From Lachnospiraceae bacterium (GTDB taxonomy: Bacteria > Bacillota > Clostridia > Lachnospirales > Lachnospiraceae), in contig CAAGMZ010000010.1 in assembly GCA_900771195.1 (NCBI GenBank), forward strand, positions 1 to 64,000: 64,000 nt of DNA. The letters run 5' to 3'. Numbering within the stretch: position 1 is the stretch's first letter; each line of letters starts with the position of its first letter. Of the stretch, positions 52,902 to 61,335 are shown piece by piece. The translations under genes were made by a program, and so were the position numbers. The notes under the pieces are model-generated. The model ran no database searches, had not been told where the DNA came from, and saw only the letters and a list, made by a program, of their open reading frames with translations.

Positions 52902-54110
52902 ATGGATAAAATTAAAATGAAGACACCGCTTGTGGAGATGGACGGAGATGAGATGACCAGAGTGCTCTGGCAGGCTATAAAAGACGAGCTTCTTGCTCCT
53001 TTTGTAGACCTTAAGACAGAGTATTACGATCTTGGGCTTGTTCACAGAAATGAGACAGATGATCAGGTGACAGTCGACTCTGCCAATGCAACAATCAAGT
53101 ATGGCGTTGCTGTCAAATGTGCGACGATTACACCCAATGCCGCAAGGATGACGGAATATGATCTTAAAGAGATGTGGAAAAGCCCCAACGGAACAATAAG
53201 GGCAATCCTTGATGGAACGGTATTTCGTGAACCGATTATCGTTAAGGGCATAGAGCCGTTAGTAAAGAACTGGAAGAAGCCGATTATCATTGCAAGGCAT
53301 GCATACGGTGATGTGTATAAGAATGTGGAGATAAAGGTTCCGGGAGCCGGTAAGGCTGAGCTTGTATTCACAGGCGAGGACGGAACTGAGGTTCGTGAGA
53401 CGGTTCATGAATTTAAGGGGCCGGGAGTCGTTCAGGGACAGCATAATCTGGATAAGTCCATTGCGAGCTTTGCGAGAAGCTGTTTCAATTATGCTCTTGA
53501 TAAGAAGGAAGATTTGTGGTTTGCTACGAAGGATACCATATCCAAGAAATATGACCATAATTTCAAGGATATTTTCCAGGATATATATGACTCTGAGTAT
53601 GCGGATAAATTCAAATCAGAGGGCATAGAATATTTCTATACGCTTATTGATGATGCGGTAGCAAGGGTAATGAAGTCGGAAGGCGGATATATCTGGGCCT
53701 GCAAGAACTATGACGGAGATGTCATGAGCGACATGGTGGCAACGGCATTCGGCTCTCTTGCAATGATGACATCTGTGCTCGTATCACCTGACGGAGTTTA
53801 TGAGTACGAAGCTGCTCACGGAACTGTCCAGAGACATTATTACAAGCATCTGAAGGGCGAGGAGACATCGACCAATTCAGTGGCTACTATTTTTGCATGG
53901 ACAGGGGCACTCAGAAAGAGAGGAGAGCTTGACAAAACTCCTGATCTCTGTGACTTTGCCGACAAGCTGGAAAAGGCATGCATTGACACGATTGAGGGCG
54001 GAGAGATGACCAGGGATCTTGCGCTTATCACTACGATTCCCAATCCGACGGTACTCAACAGTTTTGACTTTATAAAGGCAATCAGGAAAAAGCTTGAGGC
54101 ATCGCTTTAA
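52902..54110 (+). CDS. icd: NADP-dependent isocitrate dehydrogenase (eukaryote-like type)
   Basis: 402-aa enzyme converting isocitrate to 2-oxoglutarate for glutamate synthesis. It belongs to the homodimeric subfamily also found in eukaryotic cytosol and mitochondria: VEMDGDEMTRVLW near residue 11, TITPNAARMTEY near 75, SPNGTIRAILDGTVFREPI near 95, HAYGDVYKN near 132 and the NADP-site AAHGTVQRHY near 308. E. coli-type Icd differs in all of these. Starts after GGGAGG. Confidence 0.95.
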   Translation: MDKIKMKTPLVEMDGDEMTRVLWQAIKDELLAPFVDLKTEYYDLGLVHRNETDDQVTVDSANATIKYGVAVKCATITPNAARMTEYDLKEMWKSPNGTIRAILDGTVFREPIIVKGIEPLVKNWKKPIIIARHAYGDVYKNVEIKVPGAGKAELVFTGEDGTEVRETVHEFKGPGVVQGQHNLDKSIASFARSCFNYALDKKEDLWFATKDTISKKYDHNFKDIFQDIYDSEYADKFKSEGIEYFYTLIDDAVARVMKSEGGYIWACKNYDGDVMSDMVATAFGSLAMMTSVLVSPDGVYEYEAAHGTVQRHYYKHLKGEETSTNSVATIFAWTGALRKRGELDKTPDLCDFADKLEKACIDTIEGGEMTRDLALITTIPNPTVLNSFDFIKAIRKKLEASL

Positions 54111-54127
54111 TCCTGTGGGAAATATTT

Positions 54128-56011
54128 ATGGCACGAAATAAAAATGACCAAAAACGCAGGTCAGGAAATAATGTTTTTTCTGATGCCATACAGCTTTTCA
54201 GAAAGTGCGGGGTGAACCTCGCACTTTTTGAGATGCTTTATAAGCTGGGGACAATTGTAGTGTTGTACCCGCTTTTTGTACTTGGCGTAAATCTTACTCT
54301 GAAAATTTCCGGACACAGTTATCTCACCAATAATTATTTTTTTGAATATATCAGAAACCCGGGTACAATAGCTTTTTTGCTGATAATGATTGTGCTCCTG
54401 GCATTTTATGTGACTTATGAAGTGTCATGCCTTTCAGTGTGCTTTGACGCAGCATATCACGGGAATCCTATATCTGTGCTGAAAATTTTTTCATCAGGCG
54501 CACGGCTTATGCGCCGTACAATGAAAAAAAAGAAGGCGGCAGCTGTGGTCAACATAACTGTTATTTCCGTGTGCCTGAATCTTACGCTCCTGGGATTTGT
54601 GCTGTCCGACATTACCATACCGGATGCGGCAAAGAAGGTTATACGTGAGAACAGGACAGCACTGACGATAATCGGAGCCGTGATATTTATTCTTTTCATA
54701 TATTCAATAATTCACATGTTTGCAATCAATTATATGACCTACGACGGCACCAACATAACCGATTCACTGAGAAGAAGCCGCAGGATGATTAAGGACAGAC
54801 TTTTCAGGACGCTTCTTACCATGGTATGCTGGAATGTTGTAATAATGGCGGCGATATTTGTGATATATATGGTTGTCCTTCTGATAGTCTGCGGCGGGGT
54901 TACAATCCTCGACATGGCTGACATAGGAATGGCTGTTTATCTGTCTGTGTTCAGGGTGTTTATCACGATTATCAAAATTGTCCTTACGGTTGTTGCCATT
55001 CCGGTCACATACGGTGTAATCACAAGTCTTTTTTACAGATACAGATGTGATTCGGGCAATGAGCTGAATATGGGTGAGATTACCGAAGGAATTATTCAAA
55101 AAAAACATCGGCGGAAAAAAACAAAAACCCACGGAAACATATTTTACCAGATGGTTGCCCTGGCAGTGTCCCTTGTGTTTCTTGCCGTTGATGTGTTATA
55201 TCTCGTCGATGCGTTTGACAACAGTCCGTTTGACAGAGTGGAATTGCTCCATGAGACGAAGGTTATGGCACACAGGGGCAGTTCATACAATGCCCCGGAA
55301 AATACAATGGCTGCTTTTGAGAATGCGGTAGCAGCCACTGCCGATTACATTGAACTTGATGTGCATGAGACCAGGGATGGCGTCATAGTTGTAATACACG
55401 ACTCAAATCTCAAACGCACTACGGGATTTAACGGGAATGTATGGGATTACGACTATGACCGGATAAGACAGTTAGATGCGGGAAGCTGGTTTGACAGCGA
55501 ATTTTCGGACTGCTATATTCCGACCCTTGATGAGGTTATGGAATACACAAGGGGAAAAATCAAGCTCAATATTGAGATTAAGCTCAGCAAAAAAGAACCT
55601 GACCTTGTATCCGGTGTTGCAGAGCTGATAGAAAAGCATCATTACGAGAATGACTGCTGTGTTACATCGATGAATTATGATGCGCTGTGCCAGATAAAAG
55701 CAATCAATCCGGAAATTGAGACCGGATATGTCCTTACGGTGGCATACGGAGAGTATTATAAGCTTGACAATGTGGATGTAATAAGCATTGACTCCTCATA
55801 TGTGAATAAGAGCACCGTAGATACGATACACAACTATGGGAAAAAGGTATTTGCCTGGACGGTTAACAGCGATTCGAAAGCCAGAAAGCTTGCAGCCATC
55901 GGAGTTGACGCAATCATAACGGACAATCCCGCCATGGGCAGGGAGGCTGTCTATGCACACTATTCCAACCGGCTTATTACAAATGTTCTGAGCTATGTGT
56001 TCAAGCGGTAA
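54128..56011 (+). CDS. Membrane-anchored glycerophosphodiester phosphodiesterase
   Basis: 627 aa. Residues about 25-330 form a multi-helix membrane domain of the glycerophosphodiesterase-membrane type, with another helix near 345-363. The catalytic TIM barrel begins MAHRGSSYNAPENTMAAF near residue 378: the catalytic His of HRG, metal ligands in ELDVHETRDG, and the second His in VVIHDSNLKRTTG. The end keeps FAWTVN and DAIITDNP. It splits glycerophosphodiesters or lipoteichoic-acid-like glycerol phosphate on the membrane, giving glycerol-3-phosphate. It lies 17 nt after icd, with no terminator seen between. Confidence 0.93.
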   Translation: MARNKNDQKRRSGNNVFSDAIQLFRKCGVNLALFEMLYKLGTIVVLYPLFVLGVNLTLKISGHSYLTNNYFFEYIRNPGTIAFLLIMIVLLAFYVTYEVSCLSVCFDAAYHGNPISVLKIFSSGARLMRRTMKKKKAAAVVNITVISVCLNLTLLGFVLSDITIPDAAKKVIRENRTALTIIGAVIFILFIYSIIHMFAINYMTYDGTNITDSLRRSRRMIKDRLFRTLLTMVCWNVVIMAAIFVIYMVVLLIVCGGVTILDMADIGMAVYLSVFRVFITIIKIVLTVVAIPVTYGVITSLFYRYRCDSGNELNMGEITEGIIQKKHRRKKTKTHGNIFYQMVALAVSLVFLAVDVLYLVDAFDNSPFDRVELLHETKVMAHRGSSYNAPENTMAAFENAVAATADYIELDVHETRDGVIVVIHDSNLKRTTGFNGNVWDYDYDRIRQLDAGSWFDSEFSDCYIPTLDEVMEYTRGKIKLNIEIKLSKKEPDLVSGVAELIEKHHYENDCCVTSMNYDALCQIKAINPEIETGYVLTVAYGEYYKLDNVDVISIDSSYVNKSTVDTIHNYGKKVFAWTVNSDSKARKLAAIGVDAIITDNPAMGREAVYAHYSNRLITNVLSYVFKR

Positions 56012-56015
56012 TTTT

Positions 56016-56044
56016 TTGACTTTTAGAGCTGTTTGTGCTAAAAT
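56016..56044 (+). promoter_or_regulatory. SigA-type promoter of arcC
   Basis: TTGACT (56016-56021), 17-nt spacer, TAAAAT (56039-56044), 47 nt before arcC. Confidence 0.7.
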
Positions 56045-56091
56045 ATAATAAAATTTTGATTCGAAAATAATACATGAAATGAGGTATATTA

Positions 56092-57021
56092 ATGGATAAC
56101 AAGAAGATAGTTGTAGCATTGGGCAGAAACGCATTCGGCGAGACTTTTCCGGAGCAGAAGGCCAATGTGGGAAAAGCGGCAAAGGCAATTGCAGATATTG
56201 TTGAGGCTAAATATCAGGTTGTAATAACACACAGCAATGGTCCGCAGGTGGGTATGATTCAGACGGCCATGACCGAGTTTGCAAGACTTGATTCCAGATA
56301 TACGGTTGCTCCCATGTCTCTTTGCGGTGCCATGAGTCAGGGATATATCGGTTATGATCTTCAGAATGCCATAAGGACGGAACTTCTCAACAGAGGAGTA
56401 TATAAGACTGTTTCGACCATAATTACCCAGGTCAAGGTTGATCCGTTCGACGAGGCATTTAATAATCCCACCAAGGTAATCGGAAGATATATGACCAGGG
56501 AAGAGGCTGATGCCGAGGAGGCCAAGGGTAATTATGTTGTTAAAGAGGACAAGGGCTACAGAAGAATAATTGCCGCACCCAAGCCTCAGGATATATATGA
56601 AATTGATGCGGTCAGGACACTTCTTGATGCAGGACAGATAGTTATTGCAGCAGGAGGCGGCGGAATTCCTGTTCTTGAGCAGAGAACGGTACTTAAGGGA
56701 GCCAGTGCGATTATTGAGAAGGATTACGTGGCTGCAAGGCTTGCAGAGCTGGTGGACGCAGGAACACTTCTTTTTTTGACGGCCGCAGACAGACTCGTCA
56801 TCAATGAAGGCACTGATAAGGAGCAGTCATTTGATACGGTAAAGGCTTCTGAGCTTAAAAAGTTCGTGAACGAGGACAATATGGGGGCAATAACAACGCT
56901 TCCCAAGGTGGATGCAGCAGTTGAGTTCGTTCTTGCAGGAGAGGGACGCAGGGCTGTTATAGCTAATCCGGAGAATGCTAAGGAAGCACTTGCCGGAAAG
57001 TGCGGAACAACAATACTGTAG
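56092..57021 (+). CDS. arcC: Carbamate kinase
   Basis: 309-aa amino-acid-kinase-fold enzyme that makes ATP and carbamate from carbamoyl phosphate in arginine or purine catabolism. It has THSNGPQVG near residue 45, VDPFDEAFNNPTKVIG near 120, AAGGGGIPV near 185 and IEKDYVAARLA near 210. The N-terminal loop reads ALGRNAFGE where most carbamate kinases have ALGGNAL. No arginine deiminase or carbamoyltransferase gene is near, so the carbamoyl phosphate source is unknown. Confidence 0.93.
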   Translation: MDNKKIVVALGRNAFGETFPEQKANVGKAAKAIADIVEAKYQVVITHSNGPQVGMIQTAMTEFARLDSRYTVAPMSLCGAMSQGYIGYDLQNAIRTELLNRGVYKTVSTIITQVKVDPFDEAFNNPTKVIGRYMTREEADAEEAKGNYVVKEDKGYRRIIAAPKPQDIYEIDAVRTLLDAGQIVIAAGGGGIPVLEQRTVLKGASAIIEKDYVAARLAELVDAGTLLFLTAADRLVINEGTDKEQSFDTVKASELKKFVNEDNMGAITTLPKVDAAVEFVLAGEGRRAVIANPENAKEALAGKCGTTIL

Positions 57022-57076
57022 GTGCTTTTAATATACAGCAGGAGAATTTTATAATTATACGGAGAGGAGAAAAGCT

Positions 57077-59209
57077 ATGAATCTTCACGGCCAAAAGATA
57101 TGTGATAATTGTTTTTCTGTAATCAGGGGGGAGCCATGTCCTAAGTGCGGTTACAAGCATAACAGGTATCGCCCGGAGATAGGTGTGCTTCCCGTGGGAA
57201 CGGTTCTTGCAAAGCATTATGCCATAGGGCAGGTCCTTGGAAAGGGCGGATTCGGTGTGACCTATAAGGCCTATGATATGCGTAATGACAGAATCGTTGC
57301 CATCAAGGAGTATTATCCGAATGGAATCGCACATCGTGACACCGGGACGACCGGGGTTTCGCTGACGGATGTAAAACAGACAGAAACATTTAAGACCGGA
57401 GCCGATAAGTTTTTTGACGAGGCAAAGACGGTTTCCAAATTTAACGGTAATCCCAATATAGTGAGCGTGTATGAGTTCTTCTATGAGAACAATACGGTTT
57501 ACTATGTGATGGAATATCTTGAGGGCTGTGATCTTAAGCAGTACATCAAGAAAAACGGCGGCAGGTTAAGTGAGGGACAGACCCTTCATATTTTTAACAC
57601 GCTGACTGATGCACTGGTTATTACTCACAGCCTTAATGTTCTTCATCGTGACATTTCTCCGGACAATATTTATATACAGGACAGCGGAGCAATAAAGCTT
57701 ATCGACTTCGGAGCTGCAAGGCAGGTTATTGCGGAGCAGTCAAAGAGCCTGTCGGTAATACTTAAGCAGGGATTTGCACCGTTGGAGCAATACCAGCGCA
57801 GAGGAAAGCAGGGACCGTGGACCGATATTTATGCGCTGGGAGCAACAATGTATTTTGCTCTCACCGGAAAGGTTCCTGAGGATGCCACAGAGAGAATTGA
57901 AGATGACTCAATCGGAAAAGCTTCCGAATTCGGTGTCAGTGAGGAATTGTGGAAGATAATTGAGAAATGTCTGGCAGTCAGGATTGATGACCGATATCAA
58001 TCTGTATACGAATTAAAAGCTGATCTTGCCAAAATTGCGACTGTTCCGGTTCCTCTTGTTACTGAAGCAGTGCAGGAAATACCGCCTACTGTTATGGCAG
58101 TGCAGCAGGATATACTGCCGGGAACAGTAGCAGTGGGAACTGACATGCCGGAGAAAGATGTACTTCCCGGAACGGTAGCAGTGGGAGCTGACACGCCGGA
58201 GAAAGATGTACTTCCCGGAACGATAGCTGTCGGCCCGTCAAAGGAATCCGATACAGCCAATGAGTCCGGCACTGCAGAAAAGGTATTGATAAGTGACGGA
58301 AGCGATTCGGAGGAAGATGGTAAAAAGTCTCCAATCGTTGCGTTTATAAGAAGCAAAAAGGGAATCTTCACAATTGCGGGTGCGGTTGCAGCAATCATCA
58401 TTATAGTGACGGTAGTTTTTGTGACCGGAAATAACAGAAAAAGCCATGGAGCTTCCAATAACAGCAATAATCCGGGAAATACAAATCAGTACGCAGAGGG
58501 CGATACAACAGATAAAGCTGATGAGCCGGAATCAGAACAGCGGATGACTGAAAAATCAACAGAAAAAAATACTGAAAAATCAACAGAAAAAAAGACTGAA
58601 GAAGCAGAATCCGAAGCTTCGCAGAACACAACGGAGCCGGAAACGGAAACCTTGAAGGAGACTCCGGCTGTCACGGAAGCTGCTCCTGCACCGGTACCGA
58701 CAGCAGCACCCACGGCTGCGCCGACAGTTGCGCCGACAGTTGCACCGACAGCAACTCCGACTGTTACCAACCAGCCGTACACCGCACAGATAATGTTTGA
58801 TAAATACAGTGACTGGTGGACTTACACAGGCACATATACCGGTGAATGGAAGAATGGTGCCCCAAGCGGCAATGGGACCTTTACGGCAGTTGTCGTAGGA
58901 ACATCCCACACAGAGTATGCCCAGATAAAAGGAACATGGGAGAACGGAAAGCTTAACGGATATGGGTCATTTGCGTTTGTTTATAATGACAGTGCGGTAG
59001 ATTTCTCTACATCGGACTGGAGAGCTTATAGCGATGTAAACATTCGCATCGGAACATGGAAGGCCGGAAAGTCAAACGGAAATATTGATTTTTATTATTG
59101 GAGTTCATGGGATAACGCAGGACAAGTAAGTATGGAGATGTATGAAGATGCTGAATATCTCGATTCCGCCGGTGGCGCAGCAGAATGGAACGGAATTCTT
59201 AAGCTTTAG
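57077..59209 (+). CDS. Membrane Ser/Thr protein kinase with zinc ribbon and outer MORN-like domain
   Basis: 710 aa. The N-terminus is a zinc ribbon, C9-x2-C12-x8-C21-x2-C24. The kinase domain spans about 45-315: GKGGFGVTYKA, K77 in VAIKEYY, HRDISPDN (most kinases have HRDLKPEN), LIDFGAAR, and the activation segment GFAPLEQYQ. A 16-residue repeat containing LPGTVAVG occurs three times (345-389). One membrane helix is near 430-452. Outside comes a Thr/Glu/Lys linker, a Pro-Thr-Ala stretch, and three MORN-like repeats (about 584-605, 618-636, 658-676; for example GEWKNGAPSGNGTF). Start has GGAGAGGAG upstream. Neighbours encode an FHA protease and a PP2C phosphatase, so it probably heads a signalling operon. 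Confidence 0.88.
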   Translation: MNLHGQKICDNCFSVIRGEPCPKCGYKHNRYRPEIGVLPVGTVLAKHYAIGQVLGKGGFGVTYKAYDMRNDRIVAIKEYYPNGIAHRDTGTTGVSLTDVKQTETFKTGADKFFDEAKTVSKFNGNPNIVSVYEFFYENNTVYYVMEYLEGCDLKQYIKKNGGRLSEGQTLHIFNTLTDALVITHSLNVLHRDISPDNIYIQDSGAIKLIDFGAARQVIAEQSKSLSVILKQGFAPLEQYQRRGKQGPWTDIYALGATMYFALTGKVPEDATERIEDDSIGKASEFGVSEELWKIIEKCLAVRIDDRYQSVYELKADLAKIATVPVPLVTEAVQEIPPTVMAVQQDILPGTVAVGTDMPEKDVLPGTVAVGADTPEKDVLPGTIAVGPSKESDTANESGTAEKVLISDGSDSEEDGKKSPIVAFIRSKKGIFTIAGAVAAIIIIVTVVFVTGNNRKSHGASNNSNNPGNTNQYAEGDTTDKADEPESEQRMTEKSTEKNTEKSTEKKTEEAESEASQNTTEPETETLKETPAVTEAAPAPVPTAAPTAAPTVAPTVAPTATPTVTNQPYTAQIMFDKYSDWWTYTGTYTGEWKNGAPSGNGTFTAVVVGTSHTEYAQIKGTWENGKLNGYGSFAFVYNDSAVDFSTSDWRAYSDVNIRIGTWKAGKSNGNIDFYYWSSWDNAGQVSMEMYEDAEYLDSAGGAAEWNGILKL
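58109..58240 (+). repeat. 48-nt tandem repeat inside the kinase gene
   Basis: Units start at 58109, 58157 and 58205 (the last partial). Each encodes D-[IV]-LPGT-[VI]-AVG plus a short Met/Thr-Pro-Glu-Lys spacer, placing Thr 350, 366 and 382 in the same setting. T338 lies in a related PPTVMAV. Confidence 0.9.
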
Positions 59210-59252
59210 AAGGTATTTATGTTAATTCAGCAGTAGAAAGGAATGGTGTTTT

Positions 59253-60512
59253 ATGAAGAAAAAATGGTTCATACCGGCTGCAGTGGCAGCCATGGTCGTA
59301 TTTACGGCACTGATGCTTATTTTTGTGTATCCGCGCAACAATATGCCTAAGTCGTACACAGAGGCAAAGGACGGTGTGGTATTTATTCTGTCCGATTTTT
59401 CCAGTGAAGGATACTACTCTACCGGTTCGGGCTTTGCAATAGGCGAGAACGGAAAACCGGTGCAGTACATAGTTACCAACTGCCATGTGGTATTTGATGA
59501 CGACGGCAACAAGGCTGATTCTGTTACAGTATATTTTTCGGCGGCAGCCAACAGATATATGATTGCGCAGATATACAGATATGACAGAGCTAAGGATATT
59601 GCCGTCTTAAGACTTCCGGAGACAACTGACGAGGTCAGACCGCTTAAGATTTGTAAATCTTCTGACAATGACTTAAGCGGTACCTTCTATGCACTCGGAT
59701 ACCCCGCAAGAGCTACGGCAGGAACAGATTTTGAGCGATATGACAAGACTGAGATTGTTACCACCAGCGGAATGATTTCAAGGAAGACAATGATAGACGA
59801 AGAAGATGTGTATATGCTGGATTTGCAGATGACGCACGGTAATTCGGGAGGACCGCTGGTAAATTCAAAAGGACAGGTCGTCGGCATAAATACATTCAGC
59901 ATTATGAGCACGAGTGGCGAAGAGGCAAATTATGCGGTATGTATAGATGAACTGACAAGACTCATAGATGTGAATGAGGTTCCGTACACGCTTTCTACTG
60001 ACAGCAATGTGAAGGGAATAATAGTGATTGCAGTTACTGCGCTGGTGGATATAATATTGGCAGTGCTTGTTCTTGCTTCGGCACTGGGAAATAAAAAACA
60101 TCCCAAAGCAGTAAAAAACAGCATGGAAAGCAATGACAGTCATATGTCCAAAACTGTTGCCGCTTCTGAAATTGCACCTACAGTAGCGGTAAATGCAAAT
60201 GCACTTTTTGTAACCGGAGTAGCAGGTGAGTACAAGGGAAGGGAACTGGAGCTTGACAAAAAGCTTGTTTTCGGACGTGATTCAAAGCGGTGCAATGTTG
60301 TCCTTCCTGTTGATGCGGAAGGAGTTTCCGGGCTTCATTGCGAATTATCGGAAAAAGGCGGTAAATTGTATCTTAAGGATCTTGGCTCCACATACGGTAC
60401 ATTTGTCAATAACGGACTTAAGGTTGATGCCGGCACTGCAGTTGAACTGTCAGCAGGTGATGTATTTTATCTTGGAAGCGAAAAAACAAAGTTTGTAGTC
60501 GGGATAAGGTAA
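59253..60512 (+). CDS. Membrane trypsin-like serine protease with C-terminal FHA domain
   Basis: 419 aa. An N-terminal membrane helix (about 5-25) places the protease domain (30-245) outside. The catalytic triad is complete: H78 in NCHVV, D115 in KDIAVL, S198 in GNSGGP, as in HtrA/DegP-like proteases, but there is no PDZ domain. A second helix at about 250-275 returns to the cytosol. A linker with SKTVAAS (T301) and APTVAVN (T310) leads to an FHA domain at about 330-415 (VFGRDSKRCNVVLP, SGLHCEL, LGSTYGTFVN), which binds phosphothreonine. It lies 43 nt after the kinase and 5 nt before the phosphatase. Phosphorylation inside the cell may thus control a protease outside it. Confidence 0.9.
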   Translation: MKKKWFIPAAVAAMVVFTALMLIFVYPRNNMPKSYTEAKDGVVFILSDFSSEGYYSTGSGFAIGENGKPVQYIVTNCHVVFDDDGNKADSVTVYFSAAANRYMIAQIYRYDRAKDIAVLRLPETTDEVRPLKICKSSDNDLSGTFYALGYPARATAGTDFERYDKTEIVTTSGMISRKTMIDEEDVYMLDLQMTHGNSGGPLVNSKGQVVGINTFSIMSTSGEEANYAVCIDELTRLIDVNEVPYTLSTDSNVKGIIVIAVTALVDIILAVLVLASALGNKKHPKAVKNSMESNDSHMSKTVAASEIAPTVAVNANALFVTGVAGEYKGRELELDKKLVFGRDSKRCNVVLPVDAEGVSGLHCELSEKGGKLYLKDLGSTYGTFVNNGLKVDAGTAVELSAGDVFYLGSEKTKFVVGIR

Positions 60513-60517
60513 AAAGT

Positions 60518-61231
60518 ATGGAATTGTTTTTCAGCCGGTATTCAAGCCGCGGAGGAAGAGCATGCAATGAGGATTCTGTGGGAGTTTCAGAGAATGTTAC
60601 GGTAGTTGCGGACGGACTTGGGGGACAGGGTGACGGAGATATAGCATCAAAAGTCTGTGTTGATTATCTCCTGTCACTTCCCGGACCGGAAAAGATTGAC
60701 AATCTTCAGATGCATGAGCTGATTGACAAAGTCAATAATGCTGTGTATGAGGCAAAAGTATCATGCGCACACCAGTCCAATATGGCAACGACGGTTGTGG
60801 CGGCATATGTCAGTGACGGAATGTTCAATTATTTTAATGTTGGGGACAGCAGACTCTATTTTTTCAGGGATAATCGGATTGCGTTCAGGTCAAAGGACCA
60901 TTCGGTGACGCAGGCATGTGTTGACATGGGAACCATAAAGGAAGAACAGATGCGTTTTCATGAGGACAGGAACAAACTGACAAAGGCGCTCGGACTTCAG
61001 AAAAGCATAAAAATTGCACAGACTTTTGAACCTGTAATGCTTAAGAGCGGTGATGCTTATCTTTTGTGCAGCGATGGATTCTGGGAATATGTATATGAGG
61101 GTGAAATGGAGAAAGCCCTCCGAAAATCCAATACACCGCAGCAGTGGCTGGACAGGATGCTCAGGAAACACCAAAAAAGGGCTGATGGCAATAACGATAA
61201 TTACAGTGCGGTTTGTGTTTTTGTGCGGTAA
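60518..61231 (+). CDS. PP2C-family Ser/Thr phosphatase (second copy)
   Basis: 237-aa cytosolic phosphatase distinct from Stp at 26180. It keeps the metal motifs: VVADGLGGQGDGD near residue 28, ATTVVAAYV near 90, FNVGDSRLYFF near 108, LLCSDGFWEY near 182 and NNDNYSAVCVFV at the end. The N-terminus SRYSSRGGRACNEDSVG matches the partner-phosphatase style found next to FHA proteins. It would reverse phosphorylation by the kinase at 57077. Only 5 nt after the FHA protease. Confidence 0.93.
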   Translation: MELFFSRYSSRGGRACNEDSVGVSENVTVVADGLGGQGDGDIASKVCVDYLLSLPGPEKIDNLQMHELIDKVNNAVYEAKVSCAHQSNMATTVVAAYVSDGMFNYFNVGDSRLYFFRDNRIAFRSKDHSVTQACVDMGTIKEEQMRFHEDRNKLTKALGLQKSIKIAQTFEPVMLKSGDAYLLCSDGFWEYVYEGEMEKALRKSNTPQQWLDRMLRKHQKRADGNNDNYSAVCVFVR

Positions 61232-61251
61232 GTGTATATAAAATCACATAC

Positions 61252-61280
61252 TTGAAAAAATATCTTATGAATGTTATATT
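61252..61280 (+). promoter_or_regulatory. Promoter of the pseudoprotease gene (P1)
   Basis: TTGAAA (61252-61257), 17-nt spacer, TATATT (61275-61280). Same boxes and spacing as the promoter at 62218. Confidence 0.7.
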
Positions 61281-61283
61281 TGT

Positions 61284-61310
61284 CTGATGCAGGCAGTATG
61301 CCTGCATCAG
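61284..61310 (+). promoter_or_regulatory. Perfect 11-bp inverted repeat at the P1 start site
   Basis: Arms 61284-61294 and 61300-61310, loop AGTAT. The core CAGGCA-GTA-TGCCTG (61290-61304) lies 9 nt after the -10 box. No T run follows, so it is an operator or a 5' mRNA hairpin rather than a terminator. Confidence 0.75.
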
Positions 61311-61335
61311 AAATGCATAAGGGGAAATTAATGCT

